Source: Yponomeuta sedellus (taxonomy: Eukaryota > Arthropoda > Insecta > Lepidoptera > Yponomeutidae). From it: a stretch of 64,000 bases of DNA. Every line of letters begins with the position of its first letter. Within the stretch, counting starts at the first letter, position 1. The notes under the pieces were generated by a model. That model worked only from the letters and a program-made list of their open reading frames with translations. It ran no database searches and was not told where the DNA came from. A program made the translations under genes and the position numbers. Of the stretch, positions 47,214-55,844 are shown piece by piece. The DNA is taken from the NCBI GenBank assembly GCA_934045075.1, contig OW203748.1, positions 1 to 64,000 on the forward strand. Reading direction: 5' to 3'.

Positions 47214-49183
47214 GGATCTAAAAATGAGGCTTCCATGGCCTCCGGCGGGCTATTGCCCGGTTGGCTCTGCATAGCCGTCTCTGCCTCTTTGGGTCTTTGG
47301 GGGAGAGGGTCCTGCACCCCTCTCTTCCTGCCTTTGCTCTTCTTGGGGGGAGCGCACTGTTTGCCACCCAGCCGATGGTCCGAGGGCCGGCCGAGGTCGG
47401 CACACAGCGGACACTTGAGCTTCTGGGCGGTGCAAATCCTTGCAGTGTGGCCCGGCTCCCCGCACGCATAGCAGCGCATGCTCCGGTCCTCAGTGTTTGG
47501 GCACTGGCTGCGGACATGCCCGGCCTCTAAGCAGCGGTAGCACTGCAGGGTCCGTGTCGCCAGAGCCTCGACCCGTGCGGAGATCCAGCCCCCGACGAGA
47601 ATCCGGGGTGACGCCACGACTTTGCGGACTGCCGCGAGCGGGCACCGGACCCACACCGTCCCCAGCTGGTTGGCTGAATGGCGTATCACGCCGACCTTGA
47701 TTTGGTCAGCGCTGCAAGCTCCCGCTTCAGCAACTGCGACCGCGACCTCCTCTGGAGTTATGGACTCGTCCAGTCCCATCACCCTCAGCTCGCCGGTTTT
47801 GACCGGCCGCACAACTCTCACCCCGAGGTCGGCGAGGGCTGTGGTCAGGCTTCCGGCCAGCTGGTCAGCCTTCGCTGCGCACTCAGGCCCACCGACTTCG
47901 AGGACAAGTCCTCCCGACATCGCCTTTTTCTGGCGGACCTCCTTGATGCCGCAGTCGGCCAGTTTCACCCGGGCCCGGGCGGCGGACATCACCTGGGCGT
48001 AGGTGACGTCCGACCCTTCGGGCACAGTCAGCGTTATGGCCGCTGACGAGGGCAGACGCGCCGGTTTTGGTTTTGCCGCCAACTTCGGAGGAGACGCCTT
48101 CGCCGGCGCTTTTCTCCCGCCTTGCTTCCCCACTTTCGTAGCGGCCACTGTTGCCCAGTCTCTGCCGGCCATCGTAGGCTGATTAGGAGCTGTCCCCGAG
48201 CCCGAGGGTATTGCAGGCAGTGGCTCTGGCGGCGGTGGAGGACGCTGCGACTTTTTGCCTCCCCGCTTGCCCTTCGGCTTTGCCGGAACGGGATGTCCTG
48301 TTGCCGCCGGTTTGGTCGGAACAGCCGCTTTCTTCCCGAGCGGAGGGCGAATTGCCCTGCCCGGGAAAATTTCGGCGGCAAAGCGCGCCAACTTCTCCTC
48401 CATCAGGGCAGACACCTGGCTCAGGGACAGGGGCCGGCCACTACTTCCCGATGCAGGGCCTACGGGAGCATTTTTGCTCTGGCGGAGCCGCTCGAGGTCT
48501 GCTGCCATGTCAGACATTTTCCTCTCGAGGCTGGCGAGTTTCGAGCGTAGTTGTGCGTTCTCCCTCTCCAGCCCCTCATTTACCGACGACAGATTGGTGC
48601 GCTGAGCGAGTTCCTCCGTCACCGCTCTCCCGATTCGGGCCGCCAGGCGCAGCTCTCGCACAAAGCTGCCCTTCAGGTTGCGAGATTTGGCGGCTACGTT
48701 CTCAACGACGGCGAGTTTTTCCAGCATTCTGGAACCCAGGTCCGCCGTCGGCTGCATCCGCATCTCCTCCGCCAGTTCATCTGCAGTAGGCAGAGTCCTC
48801 ATGGACTTGGTGTCGACTGGTGCACCAGTGAGGTCGAGGGGATCCTCCTCGGCGGCAGACTCCTCTGCTGCCGCAGCTCTCTTCGCCCTCGGCCTCTTAG
48901 TAGAGGCCAGATTGGCTGCCGACATTGGGAGGGGCCGTTTCCGCCCCTGCGACCCCGCCGAGTTCACTGACATCAGCGACATCAGCGACGCGTCGGAGTC
49001 GTAATCGCTCTCTAAGAGGAGCGCACTTCCCGAGGCGACAGAAAACTGTCGCCCCGCCTTTGTCGCCGCGGCCTTGCCGTTCCTAACACTGCTGGTATCA
49101 GTGCCGGGAACGGCAAAACTACCCGCGGCGGCCTCCCTATCAACATCAACATTTTGGGGGGGGGGGTTTGACGTAGATTCCAT
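47210..49183 (-). CDS. Tel-S3 ORF1 protein (Gag-like, CCHC knuckles)
   Basis: A protein of about 657 residues. The start at 49183 (MESTSNPPPQ) is chosen because it aligns with Tel-S2 MESVF; an upstream in-frame ATG at 49219 is also possible. It follows the family plan: basic motifs GRKRPLP and KRPRAKRAAA, a region with DLTGAPVDTKSMRTLPTADE, a coiled coil (NEGLERENAQLRSKLASLER), a basic Pro-rich linker, two RRM-like repeats (SAAITLTVPEGSDVTY; GELRVMGLDESITP) and three zinc knuckles (CYRC-GHVRSQC, CYAC-GHTARIC, CPLC-DHRLGGKQC). The C terminus overlaps ORF2. Confidence 0.9.
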   Translation of the reverse strand: MESTSNPPPQNVDVDREAAAGSFAVPGTDTSSVRNGKAAATKAGRQFSVASGSALLLESDYDSDASLMSLMSVNSAGSQGRKRPLPMSAANLASTKRPRAKRAAAAEESAAEEDPLDLTGAPVDTKSMRTLPTADELAEEMRMQPTADLGSRMLEKLAVVENVAAKSRNLKGSFVRELRLAARIGRAVTEELAQRTNLSSVNEGLERENAQLRSKLASLERKMSDMAADLERLRQSKNAPVGPASGSSGRPLSLSQVSALMEEKLARFAAEIFPGRAIRPPLGKKAAVPTKPAATGHPVPAKPKGKRGGKKSQRPPPPPEPLPAIPSGSGTAPNQPTMAGRDWATVAATKVGKQGGRKAPAKASPPKLAAKPKPARLPSSAAITLTVPEGSDVTYAQVMSAARARVKLADCGIKEVRQKKAMSGGLVLEVGGPECAAKADQLAGSLTTALADLGVRVVRPVKTGELRVMGLDESITPEEVAVAVAEAGACSADQIKVGVIRHSANQLGTVWVRCPLAAVRKVVASPRILVGGWISARVEALATRTLQCYRCLEAGHVRSQCPNTEDRSMRCYACGEPGHTARICTAQKLKCPLCADLGRPSDHRLGGKQCAPPKKSKGRKRGVQDPLPQRPKEAETAMQSQPGNSPPEAMEASFLDP

Positions 49184-49364
49184 ATTGTTCCCACGAGTAT
49201 GGGAGAAATAACGGTCCATCTGGGCAGAGATCCCTGTACCCAGATAACCCTAATACCACTGGGAGGGCGGGAGGTATCCCAGGGTTGGCCGCTAGTGGCT
49301 GATGAACTCCCCAGCCGCTCTTTCGAGCATCCCGACGCCGCGTTGCCCCAGCGCCGAGAGTTGA

Positions 49365-49392
49365 GGATTTTTTATAGAGGTTGTCTCCTCGC
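49365..49392 (-). promoter_or_regulatory. Conserved 5' UTR block with TATA-like sequence (Tel-S3)
   Basis: Minus-strand CCTCTATAAAAAATCC preceded by GCGAGGAGACAA, about 325 bases from the 5' end, as in Tel-S1 and Tel-S2. Confidence 0.5.
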
Positions 49393-49540
49393 GGTCCAGC
49401 CGGTTAAGGCAAGACCCTCGGTCCCGGTACGTTGGGATTACGATGTACTACCGCGCACCGAAAACCACTCTAAAAGTAGAGCAGATAGTGCGCCCTGCTC
49501 GCGTCAAGTGGGTTAGCACCAGACTTGAGCACTCCATCCC

Positions 49541-49706
49541 GTCAGGTTATTCGCCGTCGACCAATGAGAACTCACAAGGAGAAGTAATTGGCCGACGCCC
49601 AGGGTGCACCGGCCCCACCCACTGGTTCTCCCCCAGACACCACCGACCATCCAGGAAGAAAACCAGTAGGTGAGGCACACGGGGAGGTTACCTGACATCG
49701 CACCCC
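49541..49706 (-). ncRNA. HDV-like ribozyme at Tel-S3 5' end
   Basis: Minus strand: P1 GGGGTGC (49706-49700) with GCACCCT (49607-49601), followed by GGG for P1.1. P2 is GTCAGGT with ACCTGAC (49547-49541). P3 is ACC/GGT. P4 is CGTCGGCCAAT with ATTGGTCGACG. J4/2 is GCGAATA. Relative to Tel-S1, two P2 pairs have changed on both sides and the P4 sequence is different, yet all stems still pair. Confidence 0.82.
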
Positions 49707-49708
49707 AA

Positions 49709-49786
<78 letters not shown>

Positions 49787-49895
49787 CACCCAGGAGAAAC
49801 CCCAATTACGGGTACCACCGGCTCGGGGGAGCACAGTGGTTATGTCGGACTCCCCGCCCTGAAAAGGGCGGTATACCGACTAAAACTCCTGGGGT
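49787..49895 (-). ncRNA. N2 3' multi-stem fold
   Basis: Minus strand: CCCAGGAG with CTCCTGGG closes the fold. TTTTAGT follows. P2 is GTCGG/CCGAC (49880-49844), with a CCGCCC/GGGCGG hairpin inside. Both P1 and P2 differ in sequence from the LINEs but pair perfectly. Confidence 0.7.
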
Positions 49896-50507
49896 GTTCC
49901 TCCGCACCGCAAAGGACGGGGCCACGGGAACGCTTGCGCACACTTCCGCGACCCCGTCTGCGGGCGCCCTTTCGGGCACTCCTTCGGCGGCGCTTCTGCC
50001 CCGTCGGTGCTCGACGACGGGGCTAGAAAACGCCGCATCTCTTCGTTGGAGCGCATAGGGGCCAAGTGCGTATGATCTTGGCCCCCATACGCCCCAACGC
50101 GCCGCCCCTTCCATCCCATCGCAAGCCGGTCGATGAGACGGGGAGGGCGGCGCACCTCCTCGTTGAGGCGCGTGGGGGCCCAAGCGTCCCGGTCCCCACA
50201 CGCCCCACACGTGAGGCCCGTCACGTCGCCCACCAGCACTTCTCTGAAAGCAGAGAAGGCGGTGAGCGACCGCGCGGGCCCCCTCCGTGCCAGAAGGCAC
50301 CCTCGGAACACGCAAGGGCGCCTTCCGGCCCGCCGTGATGGACGCGGAGAGTCCCCCGACCCTCCGCGTCCCGGCGGCCACTCTGGTCCGACTGGTACGA
50401 GGCGCGCGCGCTTCCGCGCAGCGGCGCCCCCCCCAGTCGGTCCTTCATTCGGTTGGTCGCCTGGGTCCCGCTCCACAAAGTGAAACAGGGCCCACGCGAC
50501 CCCTCCC

Positions 50508-50671
50508 GCCAGATTTTTCGCCGCTGGCCAGCAAGATCCCATAAAGAGAAGTTACTGACCAGCGCCCAGGGTGCACCGGCCCTTGCCACTTACCCTTCCT
50601 ACTGGTTCAAGATGAATCAGTAGGAACGGAAGCGGAAGGGCACACGGGAAGGTAATCTGGCATCGCACCCC
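50508..50671 (-). ncRNA. HDV-like ribozyme at N2 5' end
   Basis: All parts of the Tel-S1 ribozyme are present: P1 GGGGTGC/GCACCCT, P2 GCCAGATT/AATCTGGC, P4 CGCTGGTCAG/CTGGCCAGCG and J4/2 GCGAAA. Only a few substitutions separate it from Tel-S1. Confidence 0.8.
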
Positions 50672-50726
50672 AACCTAACCTAACCTAACCTAACCTAACC
50701 TAACCTAACCTAACCTAACCTAACCT
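50672..50726. repeat. Telomeric (CCTAA)n array, 55 bp
   Basis: A perfect array between the N2 5' end and U14. Confidence 0.97.
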
Positions 50727-51567
50727 CCCCCTCGATCCCCCTCGACGGTTGCCGCCTTGTCGTGGCGAGGGGGCTTTAGTAGCCGTGGTTGCGGGACCAC
50801 GGTGAAACAAAGAGCAACCGCGGAGGGACCGCTCCTCTTCGTGAGTCGAGCGGTCAGTAGGTGGCGGTGCTGTATGGGCAGCACCGCCACGCCTAGTCGC
50901 TTGGGCCCTGCTTCACACCGTGGAGTGGGACCCAAGCGACCAAGAGGAGGAGGTCCGGCTGGGGGGGGCGCCTCCGGGCGCCTCGTACCAGTCGGATCAG
51001 TGCCGTGGGCGGGGGGTCAGGGGACTCTCCGCCTCTAACACGGCGGGCCGGAAGGCGCCCCTGCGTGATCCGGGGGTGCCTTCCGGCACAGAGAGGGCCC
51101 GCGCGCTCGCTCTCCACCTTCTCTGTTCTCAGAGAAGCGCTGGTGAGCGACGCGACGGGCCTCGCAGCGATGCGCCGCCCCCTCTAGTCCCATTGATTTA
51201 GCAATGTGATGTGGGGGGGCGGCGCATTGGAGCGTATGGGGGCCTTTATGGCCCCCCCGAGGAGACGCGGCGTTTCCTTGCCCCGTCGTAGCGATGGGGC
51301 AGGGGGCGCCGCTGGGGAGCCACTCTGGCTCCCCCACCAGTCGAGCCCCTCACGTGGAGGGGCGACCTCTTGCCGGGTCGCGGTGACTTAACCTTTGGCC
51401 TACCCCGCGACCCGGTAGAGGAGAGGAGGATCACCGCGGGGGTTTAGTGGGTAGTCCAGCCCTCGGGCTGGGAGTCCCACACGAAGCCGCTCTGTTGTCC
51501 CCTGACAGCAGAGTGGTGAAGTGCGTAAATGCATTCCCCCGCGTTACCAAAAAAAAAAAAAAAAAAA
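50727..51567 (+). mobile_element. U14: telomeric non-coding retroposon, short type
   Basis: Starts with a partial head duplication (CCCCCTCGAT then CCCCCTCGACGG). The tandem hairpin pair is deleted at a different junction from U2/U3 (CACCGCCACG joined to CCTAGTCGC), so the short form arose more than once. Tail 19 A. Only CCT separates it from U15. Confidence 0.9.
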
Positions 51568-51570
51568 CCT

Positions 51571-52398
51571 CCCCCTCGACGGTTGCCGCCTTGTCGTGGC
51601 GAGGGGGCTAAGTAGCCGTGGGTGTTAGACGGCCACCCACGGTGAAACTAAGAGCAACCACGGAGGGACCGCTCCTTGGAGCGGTCGGAGGTGGCGTCGC
51701 TTGGGCCCTGCTTCACATCGTGGAGCGGGACCCAGGCGACCAAGAGTAGGAGGTCCGGCTGGGGGGGGCGCCTCGTGCGCCTCGTACCAGTCGGACCAGA
51801 GGGCCGTGGGCGGAGGGTCAGGGGACCCTCTGCCTCTAACACGGCGGGCTGGAAGGCGCCCCTGCGTGATCCGGGGGTGCCTTCCAGCACAGAGAGGGCC
51901 CGCGCGCTCGCTCTCCACCTTCTCTGCTTCATCAGAGAAGCGCTGGTGAGCGACGCGACGGGCCTCGCAGCGATGCGCCGCCCTCCTCTTGTCCTATTGT
52001 ATGGGCAATGGGTCGGGGGGGGGCGGCGCGTTGGAGCGTATGGGGGCCTATAGGGCCCCCCTGAGGAGACGCGGCGTTTCCTTGCCCCATCGTATGAGGC
52101 GTTGCTATGGGGCAGGGGGCGCCGCTGGGGAGTCACTCTGGCTCCCCCACCAGTCGAGCCCCTCACGGGGCGACCTCTTGCCGGGTCGCGGTGATTTAGC
52201 CTATGGCCTACCCCGCGACCCGGTAGAGGAGAGGAGGATCACCGCGGGGGTTTAGTGGGTAGTCCAGTCGTCACGGAGGTTATGCCAGCTCCGTGTCGCT
52301 GGGAGTCCCACACGAAGCCGCTCTGTTGTCCCCTGACAGCAGAGCGGTGAAGTGCGTAAATGCATTCCCCCGCGTAACCAAAAAAAAAAAAAAAAAAA
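51571..52398 (+). mobile_element. U15: telomeric non-coding retroposon, b type
   Basis: A b-type unit with a 19-base tail, very similar to U7 and U16. It shares with U7 the shortened CCCCTCACGGGGC hairpin near 52160 and the GCGTAACC end. Confidence 0.9.
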
Positions 52399-52455
52399 CC
52401 TAACCTAACCTAACCTAACCTAACCTAACCTAACCTAACCTAACCTAACCTAACC
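52399..52455. repeat. Telomeric (CCTAA)n array, 57 bp
   Basis: A perfect array between U15 and U16, followed by GAGCA (52456-52460). Confidence 0.97.
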
Positions 52456-52460
52456 GAGCA

Positions 52461-53295
52461 CCCCCTCGACGGTTGCCGCCTTGTCGTGGCGAGGGGGCTA
52501 AGTAGCCGTGGGTGTTAGACGGCCACCCACGGTGAAACTAAGAGCAACCACGGAGGGACCGCTCCTTGGAGCGGTCGGAGGTGGCGTCGCTTGGGCCCTG
52601 CTTCACACCGTGGAGCGGGACCCAGGCGACCAAGAGTAGGAGGTCCGGCTGGGGGGGGCGCCTCGTGCGCCTCGTACCAGTCGGACCAGAGGGCCGTGGG
52701 CGGAGGGTCAGGGGACCCTCCGCCTCTAACACGGCGGGCTGGAAGGCGCCCCTGCGTGATCCGGGGGTGCCTTCCAGCACAGAGAGGGCCCGCGCGCTCG
52801 CTCTCCACCTTCTCTGTTTCATCAGAGAAGCGCTGGTGAGCGACGCGACGGGCCTCGCAGCGATGCGCCGCCCTCCTCTTGTCCTATTGTATGGGCAATG
52901 GGTCGGGGGAGGGCGGCGCGTTGGAGCGTATGGGGGCCTATACGGCCCCCCTGAGGAGACGCGGCGTTTCCTTGCCCCATCGTATGAGGCGTTGCGATGG
53001 GGCAGGGGGCGCCGCTGGGGAGCCACTCTGGCTCCCCCACCAGTCGAGCCCCTCACGCGGAGGGGCGACCTCTTGCCGGGTCGCGGTGATTTAGCCTATG
53101 GCCTACCCCGCGACCCGGTAGAGGAGAGGAGGATCACCGCGGGGGTTTAGTGGGTAGTCCAGTCGTCACGGAGGTTATGCCAGCTCCGTGTCGCTGGGAG
53201 TCCCACACGAAGCCGCTCTGTTGTCCCCTGACAGCAGAGTGGTGAAGTGCGTAAATGCATTCCCCCGCGTTACCAAAAAAAAAAAAAAAAAAAAA
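52461..53295 (+). mobile_element. U16: telomeric non-coding retroposon, b type, with GAGCA at its 5' junction
   Basis: A b-type unit with a 21-base tail. Five bases, GAGCA (52456-52460), lie between CCTAACC and the CCCCCTCGACGG head. They equal the first five bases of Tel-D, which starts 843 bases to the right after the same CCTAACC. Confidence 0.9.
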
Positions 53296-53329
53296 CCTAA
53301 CCGAGCAGTTTCCTTTCTTTGTTGTGCAG

Positions 53330-53445
53330 TTACTGAGTGCCACATTACACCAGCCGACGTCCCTCGGGCACAGCGAGTCTTGATAAGTTACTGAGTGCCA
53401 CATTACACCAGCCGACGTCCCTCGGGCACAGCGAGTCTTGATAAG
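53330..53445 (+). repeat. 58-bp tandem duplication in Tel-D 5' UTR
   Basis: 53330-53387 and 53388-53445 are identical copies beginning TTACTGAGTGCC and ending TTGATAAG, 27 bases from the element 5' end. Repeated 5' sequences in LINEs can be duplicated promoters. Confidence 0.93.
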
Positions 53446-53653
53446 TGGTGTGGGACCTCGTTGGAAGCGCCACGAGTGTCGCTGCTGGAATCCGAAGACT
53501 GACTGGAAAAAACTGCTTTAGTTTGTAAGCTAGACAGACAAGACTCGAGCTATCTGTAAAAATCTCGTAATTTATAAGCTATTCGAGTTGGGACGTTGTA
53601 CTGACCCGCTAAAAACGCGACACCATCGAGTTTCTTGTAACAAGACCGAAAAC

Positions 53654-55843
53654 ATGAGCAAAGCTCCGAACACCAGGGTTAAGCCAAACCCTGTATCCAC
53701 GGGAGGTCCAGTTCAACCCAGGAAAGCACAATCACGCGGGGAAAAGGGTGCATCGCTTAGGAAAATAGCACTGGTGGCGGTTGCTGCCTCCGCACAGGCG
53801 GAAACTCCAGCGCCAACGGAGATCGGGGCTGCGGGGGCCGAAGAACAGACCATAGCTCTGCGTGAGGCTGAACCATTAGACTCCGACGATCTCAGCACCG
53901 GAACTCGCGTTGACACCGATGTGGACTCTGACCTGGACGAATTGGGTATAGCCAGACCGGAACCAATTCCCGAACATTCCGATGCTGATAGCGAGGCCAG
54001 CTTTGTGTCTAGGGGTAGAGCTAGCATGCTGCCCCCTATGAGAGGCAGGACCGGGGTATCAATGGACCTGGCTACCAGAACAGCGAACGAATACTTCCTC
54101 TCCGGCAAAGATGCCCTTGAAAAAGCGGGCAACATGAAAAGAGAGTGCAAGGTCGAGGCCCTGGAATGCCTGCAAGGCCTCTACCAGTTGGCGCTGTCTC
54201 TCTCGGACTCAAGATCACGCCATAGAGCCACGGTAGAGACCGAACGTGCCAGGGCGGCGCGGGAACTGCTGAATGTCGAGCGCGCCCACGCCAAACGAAT
54301 CAAGGAGCTAAGCGACGTAGCGGGAGAACGCACCCTGGACATCTCAGGGGAGGTCAAGCTGATCCGTAAGGGAGTCTCAGACATTGCGGGGTGGCTGAAC
54401 TATGAGCTGGATGAGCCTATCCGAACCATAAAGGCCATTAATGCGCGGATGATAGAGGGAGCGGTTGGAACGGACCTAACGCCCTCAGCAGTGGTAAGCA
54501 AGGACTGGAGTGCTCACGAACGCCTGGTAGCAGCACTGACATCACAAATGGACAACATATCCCACCGTGTCGCAGCTATGGGGAGCCGGATTGACGATCT
54601 GCTCAAAGTATGCGAAAGATCGGCACAGCGCATGATGGCCTCCGAGGAGAGCCGTCGTGAGAGAGAAAGGGCACCCTCACCCGTACCCTCGACTGCGGCA
54701 CAGGACCCACAGATGGATGCCATTTTGAAGGCGGTGGTCGAAATCCATGACGCGGTGGGACATCTTATCGAGAGACCTGCTGGCAGCTCTATTCCTCCAG
54801 CCGAAGCCATGGAGGATGCGGTAACCAGAGTTATGGAACCAATGGACGGCTTGCTAAGAACAATAAGGCGTGAGGTGGCGGAGCTCCATGAGGAGACTAT
54901 CGCTGGCCTGCAGCGGCCGCTGCCGGACCCAGGAGTGGGAACCGAGATGGCTGTAGCAGGAATCGAGGCTAGGCTGAACGAGATACAGGGCCAGCTAAAC
55001 ACGAAAAAAGCCGAGACCCTTGGCCAATTAGAACCAAATTTGCCAAGGGAAGCCAACACCCGCACCGCTAAAACATACGCCGACAGCCTGACATCACCGC
55101 AATATGGCCTCATACTGGAATCCATGGATCCCCACCATACCAGTGACGATGTAGCTGGTGCACTGAAGTCCAAGGTGGACGTGATAGAGCTTGGCGTGGG
55201 AGTAACCAGGGTGAAAAAGGTTAGACAACAGAAAGTCGTGATAACCTGCCGAACCGAAGAGGATCGCGGCAAATTGGAACAAGCCATAAGATCCAAAGCT
55301 GAAAAAATAATAGTCCAGAGAACGACCAACAAGAACCCTCTGCTCAAACTGGTTGGAGTAGCGAACTACCTGACTGATAAGGAAGTGGAGGAGGGCCTGT
55401 GGTGCCAAAACAATCATCTACTCAAAGGCGTAAACCGAGCTGGTGCCACGGCAAAGGTAATCCGACGAACCAAAGGACGCACTAAGGAAATGAGCAACAT
55501 TATAATGCAGGTCAGCCCGCAAATCTGGAGTGCTCTTAAGGACAACAAAATCCACATAGGCTACCAGATAGTGGCGACACTGGACCAGTCTCCACTGATC
55601 CAATGCTATCGCTGCCTGGGTTTCGGTCACAGGGCGAGAGAGTGTAGGACCGAGGAACCGACCTGCGCTTATTGCACTGGGAATCACGATACACGCGACT
55701 GTAACCAGACAACACCATCGAAGTGCACAAACTGCGCAAAAATCCAACCCGACGGCAACCATGCACATCCAGCATTCAGCTCTAGCTGCCCAGAGTGGCA
55801 GAAATGGGACAGAATAGCTCGCTCTGCAGTCGCATATTGCTGA
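53654..55843 (+). CDS. Tel-D ORF1 protein (Gag-like, zinc knuckles)
   Basis: A structural RNA-binding protein of 729 residues. The ATG at 53654 (AAAACATGAGC) is the first ATG in the frame; the open frame before it has only a TTG at 53588. The N-terminal 130 residues are Ala/Glu-rich. Long helical, probably coiled-coil regions follow (VETERARAARELLNVERAH; around residues 195-280 and 390-500). An RRM-like region starts at TYADSLTSPQYGLIL and includes KSKVDVIELG. Three zinc clusters end the protein: CYRC-GHRAREC, CAYC-HDTRDC and CTNC-H-H-C. It is related to the N-terminal part of Tel-C. ORF2 begins 1-2 bases after the stop in the +1 frame. Confidence 0.9.
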   Translation: MSKAPNTRVKPNPVSTGGPVQPRKAQSRGEKGASLRKIALVAVAASAQAETPAPTEIGAAGAEEQTIALREAEPLDSDDLSTGTRVDTDVDSDLDELGIARPEPIPEHSDADSEASFVSRGRASMLPPMRGRTGVSMDLATRTANEYFLSGKDALEKAGNMKRECKVEALECLQGLYQLALSLSDSRSRHRATVETERARAARELLNVERAHAKRIKELSDVAGERTLDISGEVKLIRKGVSDIAGWLNYELDEPIRTIKAINARMIEGAVGTDLTPSAVVSKDWSAHERLVAALTSQMDNISHRVAAMGSRIDDLLKVCERSAQRMMASEESRRERERAPSPVPSTAAQDPQMDAILKAVVEIHDAVGHLIERPAGSSIPPAEAMEDAVTRVMEPMDGLLRTIRREVAELHEETIAGLQRPLPDPGVGTEMAVAGIEARLNEIQGQLNTKKAETLGQLEPNLPREANTRTAKTYADSLTSPQYGLILESMDPHHTSDDVAGALKSKVDVIELGVGVTRVKKVRQQKVVITCRTEEDRGKLEQAIRSKAEKIIVQRTTNKNPLLKLVGVANYLTDKEVEEGLWCQNNHLLKGVNRAGATAKVIRRTKGRTKEMSNIIMQVSPQIWSALKDNKIHIGYQIVATLDQSPLIQCYRCLGFGHRARECRTEEPTCAYCTGNHDTRDCNQTTPSKCTNCAKIQPDGNHAHPAFSSSCPEWQKWDRIARSAVAYC

Positions 55844-55844
55844 A

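Larger units (their letters stand above)
43667..49706 (-). mobile_element. Tel-S3: full-length SART-oriented telomeric LINE
   Basis: An element of about 6.0 kb with a 14-base tail (43667-43680). It is more diverged from Tel-S1/S2 than they are from each other. The 3' UTR block with ACGACAGGCAG occurs once (44001-44065). The 5' end at 49706 has an HDV-like ribozyme and is separated from the N2 tail by only AACC. Confidence 0.93.
49787..50671 (-). mobile_element. N2: complete minus-strand non-coding retroposon
   Basis: An element of 885 bases plus about 76 A (poly(T) 49711-49786), SART-oriented. The first ~165 bases are nearly identical to the Tel-S1 5' end. The middle (about 49975-50500) is homologous to the body of the U units, read on the opposite strand. 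The 3' end carries the SART-type fold with TTTTAGTCGG. It codes for nothing convincing. It looks like a parasite of the SART-type LINEs that shares its cargo with the U units. Confidence 0.88.
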
